A stretch of 64,000 nucleotides of DNA from DATBHM01 sp963772375 (GCA_963772375.1 CAVYXG010000005.1:1302001-1366000), one strand, 5' to 3'. Counted from the stretch's first letter, positions 31,953 through 40,653 are shown. Notes: generated by a model not told the origin, from the sequence alone. A program made the numbers and translations.

Positions 31953-34646
31953 ATGGGCTTTCGATTGACGCCTATTTGGCGAAAGGCGCCCTTCGTGCTT
32001 CAGCGCTTTCCGTGGCTGCTCGGTTCGATCGTGCTGGGGTCCCTGCTGCTCGCGCTCAGCGTCTCGCTCTATCCTCTCTTCATCTCGGCCACTGAGACCA
32101 GCCTGGTACGGGGTGCGCTGAAGAGTCCCCTTGTCACCCCATCCGGCGCCGGAGTCGAGTACCGGATCGAGAACCTGCCGATCCCGAGCAGGAAGTTCCC
32201 TCTCGGGCGGATCGGCGAGCGGTTCCGGGCGAGTGTGGCAGAGGAGCCCTTGCTGGGGCGAACCATCTTGGGGGTACTAGGGCCGACAGTTTCCGTCTCA
32301 GTGCGAGGGAAGACGACGGTAACACCAGCGTTGGGCCGGTTGTTTGGCGGGACGGCGGCGCGTCGGCATGTGCAGGTGGTGCGCACCAACGGGGGTCATG
32401 GCCTCTGGATCGCCGAGCTCACCGCAAGTGAGCTCGGTGTTGATCCCGGGGACGTCGTCTCGTTGTCGTACGAAGAGAATCGACCGATCGATGTCCCGGT
32501 GTCCACGGTGTACCAGAGCCTGTACGAACTTCCCTACGAGTCCTTTTGGCACAGATGGGATCCCCAAATCTACCCTCGATGCTTCGCTTGCGATCCCCCT
32601 CCTCCATTCGTGCTTGTCACTCCGCAACAAGTTATCGCAATGTCGATCCAACTGGGAAGCAACCATGCGACATTCTCTTGGGAGTCACCTGTCCGAGACT
32701 TTGATTCATTCACCCTGGACAACGCATTCGCCATCCAGAGGTTCACCAGCCGGTTCAGCGCAAGGATCAGCGACCCCCAGGGCCTCGGGCGAATCTTTCA
32801 CTGTTGTCATCCCCCCCTCTTTGCTAGCGGAGTGGCCACGTCGCTGTCCTCGTCGATGCGGAGCGTGATCACCGACGCGGGGAGGAAGATCGCGCCCCTG
32901 CAAGAGCCGGGGCGGGTGTTGCAGGTCGCTGGCATCATCGTGGGGCTCGGAGTCCTTGCCGTCGCGGGGTGGTTCGCATCGGCCGGTCGACAGGTGGAGG
33001 AGCGGTTGCTCGCCGCGCGGGGGCGCTCGCCGGGCTTCGTCATGGGGAAGAGCTGCCTCGAGACGATTGTCCCTTGTGTCGTTGGTGGCGCCGTGGGGCT
33101 GGGACTGGCCTTCCTGTTCATCGCACTCACGAAGCCGGGGGGGTCCGTGGGTTCGAGCGCGATCCGTCAGGTCTTCCTCCAGGTCGGGCTGGCCGTCGCA
33201 GCCTCGGTCCTCCTGCTCGCGGCTACATCGACCATCTCGTACGTGGGGACCGGGAACTCGCAGCGAGGCGGGCTCGGCCGGCTCATTCGCATTCCGTGGG
33301 AGCTCGGCCTGATCGGGCTCTCCGTTTACGTCCTGCACCTTCTCCAGACGGGAGGGGCGTTCGTTTTCGACCGGTCTCTGCAGGTGAGGAAACCGAGCAT
33401 CCTGCTGCTGTCGTTCCCGCTGTTGTCGATCTCTGGGCTCGCCATCGCGGGCGCCCGCCTGTTCACGATTGCGCTGCGGCGGCTCCGCGCTCATCGAGGA
33501 GAGGGGGCGTCGGCTGGGTACCTCGCCATCCGTCGTCTGACCGGGGCGTCGGGGCTTACCGCGTTGCTGGTCTCGGCCTCGGCTGTCTGTCTCGGGATCT
33601 TCGTCCAAGCGCAGGCGGTCACGCGCTCGCTCGAGACGACTGTTGATGCGAAGGCCAAGCTTTTCGTGGGGAGCGACGTCCAGGGCCAGGTCAACGACTT
33701 CACTCCGCTTCCGCGATCCTTTCCGTTCCCGATCACGAGGGTGACCGAGGTCCAGACGACCGGGACGCTTCCGAGCGGGGCCCAGTTCGATCTGCTGGCG
33801 GTGGACCCGTCCACGCTCGCCGCGGCCGCCTACTGGGATCCCGCCTTCTCTCGGTTGTCGATGCAGCAGATCACCGCGGCCCTGAGTCGATCCGGGCCGA
33901 GGGCTCCGATCCTCATCACCGGGGCGCCAAACGCCGCGCCCACTTCGATCGTGATCCAGAGCACGAGCATCCCCGTCCGGACCATCGGTGAGGCGAGCGC
34001 GTTCCCGGGCGTCGCCTCGCAACGCCCCTTGGTGGTGGTGTCGGAGGCCGCCCTTCGCCGGGTGTACTCGGGGACGGGACAGCTCCTCGGCTCACCCGAA
34101 GCGACCACGGCGTTCTGGGTGAAGGGGGACACGGACGCCGCCGAGAAGGCCTTGGCCGCCGTGAAGTACCCGCCGTCCCTCATCCTCTCGGCGAAGCAGG
34201 TCGCTGATATTCCGGAGATTCACGCGACCATCGACACGTTCCTGGTCATGAACGCACTGGGGCTCGTCACGGCGCTCCTCGTCGTCGGCGGGATCCTCAT
34301 GTACCTCCAGGCCCGCCGACGCTCGGAGATCGTCTCTTACGGTCTGTCCCTCCGGATGGGCATGACCCATTCGTCCCATCGCCGGGCATTGGTCTCCGAA
34401 CTCGGGTCGATGCTCGTCTTCGCCTACGGTATCGGGGTCGCGGTCGCGATCGTCGCCGCTGGGTTCATGATGCCGCACCTCGATCCGCTCCCAACGATTC
34501 CACCGATCCCGCTGTTCGTTTCGCCCACTCTCGTGCTGTCGGCCACCCTGGTGGCGGTCCTGGCCGTCTCCTGGCTCGGTGGATGGAGTACGAACCGACG
34601 GGCCGGCGCCGCCGATCTCGGGGAGGTGATGCGCCTTGCGGAATGA
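31953..34646 (+). CDS. FtsX-like (MacB-type) ABC permease
   Basis: A 897-residue membrane protein. One helix near the N-terminus (WLLGSIVLGSLLLALSVSLYPLFI) is followed by about 280 outer residues, a group of helices (about 325-500), a second outer domain (about 560-770) and three C-terminal helices ending with the arrangement LVTALLVVGGILMYLQARRRSEIVSYGLSLRMGMT typical of FtsX. This double-repeat form is common in actinobacterial MacB/FtsX-like exporters, which move peptides or lipoproteins out or drive mechanotransmission. AAAGGAG lies 10 nt before ATG 31953; GTG 31947 is an alternative. The ATPase gene overlaps its end. Confidence 0.82.
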   Translation: MGFRLTPIWRKAPFVLQRFPWLLGSIVLGSLLLALSVSLYPLFISATETSLVRGALKSPLVTPSGAGVEYRIENLPIPSRKFPLGRIGERFRASVAEEPLLGRTILGVLGPTVSVSVRGKTTVTPALGRLFGGTAARRHVQVVRTNGGHGLWIAELTASELGVDPGDVVSLSYEENRPIDVPVSTVYQSLYELPYESFWHRWDPQIYPRCFACDPPPPFVLVTPQQVIAMSIQLGSNHATFSWESPVRDFDSFTLDNAFAIQRFTSRFSARISDPQGLGRIFHCCHPPLFASGVATSLSSSMRSVITDAGRKIAPLQEPGRVLQVAGIIVGLGVLAVAGWFASAGRQVEERLLAARGRSPGFVMGKSCLETIVPCVVGGAVGLGLAFLFIALTKPGGSVGSSAIRQVFLQVGLAVAASVLLLAATSTISYVGTGNSQRGGLGRLIRIPWELGLIGLSVYVLHLLQTGGAFVFDRSLQVRKPSILLLSFPLLSISGLAIAGARLFTIALRRLRAHRGEGASAGYLAIRRLTGASGLTALLVSASAVCLGIFVQAQAVTRSLETTVDAKAKLFVGSDVQGQVNDFTPLPRSFPFPITRVTEVQTTGTLPSGAQFDLLAVDPSTLAAAAYWDPAFSRLSMQQITAALSRSGPRAPILITGAPNAAPTSIVIQSTSIPVRTIGEASAFPGVASQRPLVVVSEAALRRVYSGTGQLLGSPEATTAFWVKGDTDAAEKALAAVKYPPSLILSAKQVADIPEIHATIDTFLVMNALGLVTALLVVGGILMYLQARRRSEIVSYGLSLRMGMTHSSHRRALVSELGSMLVFAYGIGVAVAIVAAGFMMPHLDPLPTIPPIPLFVSPTLVLSATLVAVLAVSWLGGWSTNRRAGAADLGEVMRLAE

Positions 34647-36063
34647 TCGCCTCGCCGCGGAGTGCCAAGACCTCGTCAAGGTCTACCGGACGGCGGCGTC
34701 CTCGGTACACGCGCTGCGTGGGATCACGGCGCAGTTCCCCGGTGGGGCCATGACCGTCGTGGCCGGACCTTCGGGGAGCGGGAAGTCGTCCCTGATGCGC
34801 TTGCTGGCGGGGCTGGATCGTCCCGACTCGGGGACCCTCGTGGTCGACGGCGTGCGGATCGACCGGGGCTCCTCCCGGGCTCTCCGCCGGCTCCGTCGCA
34901 GGAGCGTCGGGTACGTCTTCCAGCGAGCCTCGGACAACTTCTTCCCCCATCTCACAGTGGGAGAGCACTTGGCCATGGCCACGAGAGGTTCGGGCCGACC
35001 GCCTGACATCGAGCCGGGGGAGATCCTCCAGATCCTGGGCATGAGCCATCGAGTCGATCATCGCCCGGCGGAGCTCTCGGGCGGCGAACAGGCCCGGGCT
35101 GCCATGGCGCAGATTCTGGCGGGGGGGTCCACGATCGTCGTGGCGGACGAGCCCACAGCGGAACTCGACTCAGCGTCGGCGGGCGGCCTGCTCCGGGCCG
35201 TCCGCCAGCTCATGGAGCGAGGAGTGACGTTCGTCGTCGCGTCACACGATGCGGCGGTAATCCGGCGCTCCGATCACCTGGTCGAGCTCGAACACGGACT
35301 GGTGCGAAGGAAGGTACGAACGCGAGGCGAACACGCCCCAGTCCCACAATTCCGCTCACTGGAGACCTCGGTGACGGAGGACGTCGATTCGGCTCGGTCG
35401 CGAAGCGCCGTCCTCGACGCGAGTTCGGTATCCAAGACATATCGGCGGGGTTCCGAGGAGGTCCACGCTGTCCGTGATGCAACGTTCAGCGTGTTCGAAG
35501 GGGAACTCATCGGGCTCGTGGGGCGCTCAGGTTCCGGCAAGACGACGCTGCTGAACATGGCTGCAGGATGGGAACGACCCGACGCCGGCCAGGTTTCGGT
35601 GGGCGGTACGGATCCCTCGGACGATATCCCCACCTGGGACGAGATCGCCATCCTCCCTCAGCGTCTCGGACTGATCGCCGAGTTCACGATCCGGGAGAAC
35701 ATCGAATACCCGGCCCGCTTGACGAAGCGTCTTTCTGCGGTGTCGTGGCTGATTGACGGGCTCATCAACGCGCTCGGGCTCACCGCACTGCAGGATCGTT
35801 ACCCGAAGGAGACGTCTGTCGGAGAGCAGCAGCGTGCGGCCCTGGCCAGGGCGCTCGTGCTGTCGCCCAAGCTCCTGCTGGCCGATGAGCCCACCGGGCA
35901 CCAGAACACGGAATGGGCCGAGACCATGCTCCGGGAGTTGCGAGAGGCCACGATGAAAGGAACTGCGTGCCTGGCTGCGACCCATGACGAGGCGCTACTC
36001 CGGTACGTCGATCGAGTGTTAGCGATGTCGGACGGGAGCCTGGAAGTCGCTGCGGGGGCCTGA
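34636..36063 (+). CDS. Double ABC ATPase (LolD/MacB-type, two tandem nucleotide-binding domains)
   Basis: A 475-residue protein with two ATPase domains in tandem. Domain 1 (about 5-225): Walker A GPSGSGKSS, signature LSGGEQARAAM, Walker B TIVVADEPTAELD. Domain 2 (about 255-470): Walker A GRSGSGKTT, a degenerate signature ETSVGEQQRAA, Walker B KLLLADEPTGHQN. The pair would act as a fused heterodimer for the preceding FtsX-like permease, whose stop it overlaps by 11 nt; TTG 34636 has GGGAGGTG about 8 nt upstream. The unusual signature in domain 2 suggests an asymmetric site. As the only complete exporter in the island, it may export or give immunity to the lasso peptide, but this is inference. 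Confidence 0.85.
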   Translation: MRNDRLAAECQDLVKVYRTAASSVHALRGITAQFPGGAMTVVAGPSGSGKSSLMRLLAGLDRPDSGTLVVDGVRIDRGSSRALRRLRRRSVGYVFQRASDNFFPHLTVGEHLAMATRGSGRPPDIEPGEILQILGMSHRVDHRPAELSGGEQARAAMAQILAGGSTIVVADEPTAELDSASAGGLLRAVRQLMERGVTFVVASHDAAVIRRSDHLVELEHGLVRRKVRTRGEHAPVPQFRSLETSVTEDVDSARSRSAVLDASSVSKTYRRGSEEVHAVRDATFSVFEGELIGLVGRSGSGKTTLLNMAAGWERPDAGQVSVGGTDPSDDIPTWDEIAILPQRLGLIAEFTIRENIEYPARLTKRLSAVSWLIDGLINALGLTALQDRYPKETSVGEQQRAALARALVLSPKLLLADEPTGHQNTEWAETMLRELREATMKGTACLAATHDEALLRYVDRVLAMSDGSLEVAAGA

Positions 36064-36206
36064 CAGTCTCCACCTCCGGGCACTTTCACCCTCGCCGTTG
36101 CCCGCTCTGCTCCGGGCCGTCGATGCTTTCCGACAAGGTGTAGCGGGGCGAGCGAGTTCTCGCGGGACCACAGGCTCCCGGCGTCGAGACGCGACAGGAG
36201 CCGGGG

Positions 36207-36533
36207 CTACAGCCTGTCGAGCCTCACGCTCCTTCGGACGGGTCGCCACCGCGCCGTCTCGAAGCTCAGGATGAGGTCCGCGCCGAGCGCCTGAGCGACC
36301 CGCTGGAGCGTGTCGAGTGTGATCCCGTAGCGACCGCTCTCGATCCGAGAGATCGCCGAATGGCTGGTTCCAGCCCGCTCAGCCAGGTCCTTCTGGGACA
36401 GCTTCCGCGCCTCCCGGTGGGCCCTGATGAGCTTGGCCAGCTCCTCGATTTGGCGCTGTCGGTGCCGCTCGTCTCGCTGGGCCCGGGTCGCGGCCCGGCG
36501 CGAGGCCTTCCCGGTGGTTCCGTTCGGCGTCAT
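36207..36533 (-). CDS. XRE family transcriptional regulator (intact copy)
   Basis: A 108-residue DNA-binding protein. The HTH_3 domain reads RKLSQKDLAERAGTSHSAISRIESGRYGITLDTLQRVAQALG. Preceding it is a highly charged helix (QRDERHRQRQIEELAKLIRAHREA). ATG at 36531-36533 is chosen by comparison with the truncated copy at 37343, which begins at the same point (MTPNGTTGK.. against MDTTRTGR..); longer in-frame starts exist. It probably represses its own promoter through the upstream dyad (36561-36576). Confidence 0.82.
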   Translation of the reverse strand: MTPNGTTGKASRRAATRAQRDERHRQRQIEELAKLIRAHREARKLSQKDLAERAGTSHSAISRIESGRYGITLDTLQRVAQALGADLILSFETARWRPVRRSVRLDRL

Positions 36534-36560
36534 CGCAGGTTCTTCATCTCCTGCGGACCT

Positions 36561-36576
36561 TATCAGTTTCGATAAA
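36561..36576 (-). promoter_or_regulatory. Operator-like dyad upstream of the intact XRE gene
   Basis: TTATC (36561-36565) and GATAA (36572-36576) form an inverted repeat with a 6-bp spacer, 28 bp before the XRE start. The same block recurs at 37369-37385, 26 bp before the start of the second XRE copy, with 14 of 17 bases kept. Confidence 0.5.
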
Positions 36577-36646
36577 CCCAAGATCTTCTGAATCCAGCTC
36601 CTGAGCAGGGCCGACAAGCGTCGCTCAAGGCCGGGCGCGGATTATC

Positions 36647-36675
36647 TGCGCACTTCTTGCGCGCTTTCTGCGGAC
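36647..36675. repeat. Three TGCG(C/G) repeats spaced by 11 bp (iteron-like), copy 1
   Basis: TGCGCAC, TGCGCGC and TGCGGAC begin at 36647, 36658 and 36669, exactly one helical turn apart. They are 114 bp upstream of the XRE start, at the same distance as the corresponding set before the second XRE copy (37456). Confidence 0.55.
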
Positions 36676-36868
36676 CCCGCTCGCTTGGATGGTCACGCCC
36701 GCGACTAGGCATTTGGGGCTCCGAGGCTCGACTGCCAGGTCCGTACCGGCTCGCCGCCAGTTCCTTGCCAGGTCCGAAGGGTGGAAAGGGCGACCAGGTG
36801 CGCCGTGAGCTCCTTGCGGAGCACGCCCCGGGCCTGCACCAGCCCCCCGCCCGAGCGCAAGGGCTTCT

Positions 36869-37105
36869 TCACCGACCGGGATGTGAGCCGGCGCGGCTCT
36901 GTGCTTCCGGTGTTCGAATTCGGGAAGGAACCCAGTACGGAGCCGTTGCCGGCGGTGTGACCTCGGCCTCGAGCGCGGACTGCAGGAGCAGCCGGGCCTC
37001 GAGGCGGGCCACCTGCTCCAGGGTCTCTCTGAGGTCTCCCTCGGAGGCGAACAGTTGGTCGATGTCGGCGCGGATGCGCTCGGTGGACGATACTCGTGCA
37101 GTCAC
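36869..37105 (-). pseudogene. IS256-family transposase remnant (N-terminus only)
   Basis: GTG at 37105 begins a frame that reads RIRADIDQLFASEGDLRETLEQVARLEARLLLQSALEAEV, which is the N-terminus of IS256/Mutator-type transposases (usual continuation ...EVEAFLGRARYER). After EV the sequence loses sense and stops at 36869; the DDE catalytic domain is missing. The IS end probably lies near 37165-37185, where the second XRE gene breaks off. Confidence 0.6.
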
Positions 37106-37163
37106 GGGTGTGGGCCTCCTTCGGCTGAGTTGTCAGCTCTTCGGAGGAGCCTACGCCCGTGAT

Positions 37164-37343
37164 CTATTTACACCGAGGATGGGTCGCCACCTCGGCGAGT
37201 TGCTTCTGCGAGAGCTTTCGAGCCGTCCGATGGGCTCGGATCAAGATGGCCAGCTCCTCGGCTTGGCGACGGCGGCGCCGCTCGTCGCGCTGAGCCCGCG
37301 TCGCGACTCGGCGCCGGGTCCTGCCAGTCCTAGTGGTATCCAT
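37164..37343 (-). pseudogene. Second XRE regulator copy, truncated by the IS
   Basis: A paralog of the XRE gene at 36207. It begins MDTTRTGRTRRRVATRAQRDERRRRQAEELAILIRAHRTARKLSQKQLAE, about 70 % like the intact copy, and then ends after 9 unrelated residues at a TAG stop within the IS-derived sequence. The second half of the HTH is missing, so it cannot bind as the intact copy does. Confidence 0.7.
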
Positions 37344-37368
37344 CAGCCTCTCCCTCCATTGAGGACCC

Positions 37369-37385
37369 TTATCAGTTTAGGTAAA
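37369..37385 (-). promoter_or_regulatory. Operator-like block upstream of the truncated XRE copy
   Basis: TTATCAGTTTAGGTAAA matches the block before the intact copy (36561-36577) apart from three bases. The second half site (GTAAA in place of GATAA) is changed, so the dyad is weaker. Confidence 0.45.
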
Positions 37386-37755
37386 TCCGCAGATCTATGA
37401 ATTCGCTCTCTGACCAGGGACGACGGAGTAGAAACCGGGGCACGTACGCGTTACATGCGCGCTGAGTTGCGCGCTGCTTGCGCGCCCTTCTGGGCAAATT
37501 GCGGGCGGCCTTTCCCGGCTGCGCTGCCGGTCGCTTTGCCGCATCACCCGGGTGGATTGCCCGGTGGGCGGACTGGCGGGCCGCCCCGTCGCCCGTGCTC
37601 TGGGGAGTTGCCCTTCCGGTACCCCATCGGAGCGAGAGTCCTGGAAGAGGGCAGACGCGGCGCGGTCGACCCACACGTCGCTCGCTACTGATCCGCTACG
37701 TACCAACCCCGCTCCGCCCCCGGTCCGCGCCGCACATCCGTAGAGGGGAGGTTCC
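37386..37755. other. Intergenic region with iteron-like repeats between the XRE remnant and the Replic_Relax gene
   Basis: No gene seen. TGCGCGC occurs at 37456, 37468 and 37479 (spacings of 12 and 11 bp), 113 bp from the XRE start codon, mirroring the set at 36647-36675. The region separates a leftward repressor copy from the rightward Replic_Relax gene, as a control or replication region of an integrative element would. A GGGGAGG ribosome site precedes ATG 37756. Confidence 0.45.
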
Positions 37756-38586
37756 ATGCCGAAGCTTCGATCCACGCCCAGCGAGGTCCTGACGCTCTCC
37801 GAGCGCGACGAGGCGCTTCTCGCCTCTCTCGCTTCCCACCAGTTCCTCACCTTCTCACAGGTCCGCCGGCTGCACTTCCACGCCCGCTCCGAAACACCGG
37901 CCCGCCGAGCGCTGTGGCGACTGGCCGACCAGGGCCTCGCCGGGAACGTATTCGAGTGGACGCCGTACGGTCGGCAAACGGTCTGGTACGTGACCGCGGC
38001 CGGCGAGGTGGCAAGCGGGCTTCGCCTTCCCGGTACCCGGCGGCGGAGGACCGCGCACCTCGGGCTCGGCAAGCTGGCGCACACCCTTTCGGTGAACGAG
38101 TTCTGCATCGGGCTCGTGGAGGAGGCCCGTCAGAGACGTGATCACTTCTCTTGGTCGTCCTGGCGCAACGAAGTGGCTCATCGGATCCCCAAGCAGGGGC
38201 TGCTCATCCCCGACGCCGCGCTCTTCTTCGAGTTCCGAGATGGAGGAGGGGCCCTTCGGTTCCTGGAGATGGACACCGGCTCCATGGCCCTCGATCGGGT
38301 GGGGGTGAAGTGCGGACGCTACCGGGTTCTGCATGACTCCGAGACGTGGCGGGGGACCTACCCCATCTTCCCCAAGGTGGCCACGGTGCTCGGGGGCCGC
38401 AACCAGGAGAACCGGCTGCGGTACCTGCTCGACCAAGCGAGTCGGGTCACGGGCTACGAGTCTCGGGGACCGAAGTTCCTGTTCGCCAAGGAGAAGGACC
38501 TCAAGGAGCACGGGCCGCTCTCCCGCGTGTGGTGGTGGTCGAGGCTCTACGCCGAGCCGGAGCGCTTGAACTTCTTCGAGGACTAG
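37756..38586 (+). CDS. Replication-relaxation (Replic_Relax) family protein
   Basis: A 276-residue protein of the Replic_Relax group, found on plasmids and integrative elements of actinobacteria. The N-terminus is a winged helix: LSERDEALLASLASHQFLTFSQVRRLHF and TPARRALWRLADQGLAGNVFEW. The second half has LGLGKLAHTLSVNEFCIGLVEEARQR, the run LIPDAALFFEF and FLEMDTGSMALDRVGVKCGRYRVL, a nuclease-like core (D...E.D....K) common in the family. The exact role is not settled: named for a supposed role in relaxing plasmid DNA for replication. It supports the view that the island is a conjugative or replicating element remnant. Confidence 0.75.
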   Translation: MPKLRSTPSEVLTLSERDEALLASLASHQFLTFSQVRRLHFHARSETPARRALWRLADQGLAGNVFEWTPYGRQTVWYVTAAGEVASGLRLPGTRRRRTAHLGLGKLAHTLSVNEFCIGLVEEARQRRDHFSWSSWRNEVAHRIPKQGLLIPDAALFFEFRDGGGALRFLEMDTGSMALDRVGVKCGRYRVLHDSETWRGTYPIFPKVATVLGGRNQENRLRYLLDQASRVTGYESRGPKFLFAKEKDLKEHGPLSRVWWWSRLYAEPERLNFFED

Positions 38587-38914
38587 GTGTGCGCCCGGTG
38601 TTCGATCACTGGCCCGAATCCCTCGCCACGTGTTCGTTCAGGACGTTCGGGAACGACCCTCGTCCAAGGTCGTTTTCGCTGGTAGATCGATCGACATCTC
38701 CTACGGAGATACGCCTCCCCTCGGGTTCCCCTTCCAAGTCGCTCTCGGGGAGCGCATCACTTTCGTCGATTCGGCATCGTCCCTTCGCCGCTTGGCTCTC
38801 CCTGGACCCATCCCGAGAGCAGCCGGCTTCCTCCCTCGGCTTCGCCGACGCCGGCATCTGAGACGCCTCCCGGCTGAGCCGAACCCACCGCGCAGTTCCG
38901 ACCACGGAGAACGA
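38587..38914. other. Gap before the integrase pair: no convincing gene
   Basis: A frame from GTG 38630 runs in phase into the small protein at 38915, and its middle (GDTPPLGFPFQVALGERITF) looks somewhat protein-like, but it has no ribosome site and becomes Arg-rich. I leave it unannotated. Confidence 0.3.
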
Positions 38915-39112
38915 ATGACCGAAGACTCCGCCAACTCCGCTTCGGGTCGCTCTTCGAGGCGCCACGTCGTTCGTCGTCCTGTCGCCGAGGCGATGCCCGA
39001 CGAGGAGCGACAGCGCGCCGTCGACGCGCTTATGCGGTTGCTCGTGTCACATCTGGAGCGAACGCAGCCGGAAGTGTCAGAGGGCGGCGGTAGCATGCAA
39101 GCTGCGAGCTGA
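38915..39112 (+). CDS. Small protein upstream of the serine integrase, function unknown
   Basis: A 65-residue charged protein (ATG 38915, GGAGA site 5 nt upstream) that ends 20 nt before the integrase start. It has no recognised domain; RRPVAEAMPDEERQRAVDALMRLLVSHLER is a probable amphipathic helix. Genes in this position may code for accessory recombination or regulatory factors, but nothing in the sequence proves it. Confidence 0.5.
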   Translation: MTEDSANSASGRSSRRHVVRRPVAEAMPDEERQRAVDALMRLLVSHLERTQPEVSEGGGSMQAAS

Positions 39113-39132
39113 CCGCCGGAGGTGATGCCATC

Positions 39133-40653
39133 GTGAAGGTCGCAACGTACTCCCGGATCTCCACCGACGAGGAGCGACAGCCGTTCTCGTTGGAGGCGCA
39201 GGCCGATCGCCTGTCTGGCTACATTGGATCGCAACCCGGCTGGAAGTTGATTCGGTCCTACGCGGACCAAATGACCGGCAAGACTCTCGATCGACCGGGG
39301 CTGCAGCAAGCGCTCGCCGACGCCCGAGCTGGCCGCTACGAGTTGCTCCTCGTGTTCAAGGTGGATCGCCTAGCCCGGTCCACCCTCGGTCTCGCTCGCG
39401 TTCTGGAGGAGCTCGACGGGGCCGGCGTGGCGTTCCGCTCCGCGTCGGAGCCATTCGATACGGGCACCGCGGCGGGCCGGATGATGGTCCAGATGCTCGG
39501 AGTGTTCGGCGAGTTCGAGCGCGAGATGATCGTGGAGCGGACCAGGATGGGGCTCGCCAAGAAGGCGTCGAAGGGGGAATGGACCGGCGGCACCCCACCC
39601 TTCGGGTACCGCTACGACATCGAACATAGGCTCCTCGCTCCGGTCGACGAGGAGGCCTCGGTCGTCAGACGAATCTTCTCGCTCTACGCCGATCGCAAGT
39701 GTGGCTCAGCGGAGATCAGCAAGCGGCTGAACGATGGGGTTAGAAAGACAAAGCGCGGCGCGCGTTGGAGCCCCAAGACGGTCCTCGATGTGCTCAGGAA
39801 CCCGACCTACGTCGGCAAGCTCCCGTTCCGCGGAGATGTTCACGACGCCCCCCACGAGCCGATCGTCGATGCCAGAATCTTCGATCGCGCACAAGCGCTA
39901 CTCAGAGAGCGAGGGGAGAACTATCCCCTGCGGTCCTCGAACGGCACCAGCTACCTCCTGACGAGCCTGATGCGGTGCGGCCGTTGTGGTCACGGCTTCA
40001 TCGGCACCGGATCGCACGGCAGAGGGGGCGCGTATCGGTATTACACGTGCTTCTCGCGCCAGCGCCACGGAACAGGTCGCTGCGATCAAGAGCGGATCCC
40101 AGCGGATCCCCTTGAGCAGGCGATCGTCTACGAAGCACTCTCCGCACTCGATGACGGCTCGATCTTCGAGCAGGCCGCCCGCCGGGCCCTCGAGGAGTGG
40201 GACGCGGCGCACCCCGAGGCGGAGCGGGAGCTCGCGCGAATCAAGAAGCGCATCGGGGAGCGCACGAAGGCCATCGATCGATACCTCCGGGCCTTCGAGG
40301 CCAGCCGGCTCTCCGAGGAGACCTGCGGCTACCGGATCCGAGAAGTCGAAGCCGAGCTGGCCACTCTTGAGGCCGAGAAGGCCGTCCTCGAGTCGCAGCG
40401 GGACCCGGCGCCGTCGTCGGTCTCAGCGGCGCTGCTGGCGAATCTCCGGGGCACGATCGCGGAGGCCGTCGCCAACGGCGAGCCCGAGCAAGTCAAGGAG
40501 CTGCTCGCCTCGGTGGTCAGCCGGATCGTGGTCGAGTCCCGGGCTTCCATCCAGCCGTACTTCGTGACGCCCGGGGTTCGTATGGTTGCACCCTCGCGGA
40601 GGCGGACGGGAATCGAACCCGCCAGGGAGCTCTCGCCCCCTCACCGGTTTTGA
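39133..40653 (+). CDS. Large serine recombinase (site-specific integrase), 3' end inside antisense selC
   Basis: A 506-residue serine integrase. The catalytic domain begins KVATYSRISTDEER with nucleophile Ser10 and has VDRLARS, GEFEREMIVERTRMG; the Recombinase domain is GTPPFGYRYD...; a zinc ribbon has CGRCGHGF...YYTCFSRQ...GRCDQE; then a coiled coil (about 370-425) typical of large serine integrases. GGAGGTGAT precedes GTG 39133. The last 18 codons lie in the tRNA-Sec gene on the other strand, so the C-terminus (RRRTGIEPARE...) and the stop come from host DNA at the junction. This shows the integrated state and places the attachment site within or next to selC. Confidence 0.92.
   Translation: MKVATYSRISTDEERQPFSLEAQADRLSGYIGSQPGWKLIRSYADQMTGKTLDRPGLQQALADARAGRYELLLVFKVDRLARSTLGLARVLEELDGAGVAFRSASEPFDTGTAAGRMMVQMLGVFGEFEREMIVERTRMGLAKKASKGEWTGGTPPFGYRYDIEHRLLAPVDEEASVVRRIFSLYADRKCGSAEISKRLNDGVRKTKRGARWSPKTVLDVLRNPTYVGKLPFRGDVHDAPHEPIVDARIFDRAQALLRERGENYPLRSSNGTSYLLTSLMRCGRCGHGFIGTGSHGRGGAYRYYTCFSRQRHGTGRCDQERIPADPLEQAIVYEALSALDDGSIFEQAARRALEEWDAAHPEAERELARIKKRIGERTKAIDRYLRAFEASRLSEETCGYRIREVEAELATLEAEKAVLESQRDPAPSSVSAALLANLRGTIAEAVANGEPEQVKELLASVVSRIVVESRASIQPYFVTPGVRMVAPSRRRTGIEPARELSPPHRF

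Larger units (their letters stand above)
28877..40653. mobile_element. Probable integrative island at selC (left border uncertain)
   Basis: Right border: a serine integrase gene running into the antisense of the selenocysteine tRNA. Inside: a Replic_Relax protein, XRE repressors, an IS256-like remnant and a lasso-peptide locus. GC is visibly lower than in both flanks (about 55-63 % by eye against about 70 %). GCGGAGGCGGA occurs at the tRNA end (40596-40606) and in both 45-bp repeats (28132 and 28891), which would be consistent with attachment-site remnants, but this GC-rich 11-mer is weak evidence. The left border may lie anywhere from 28.1 to 29.3 kb. Confidence 0.5.
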
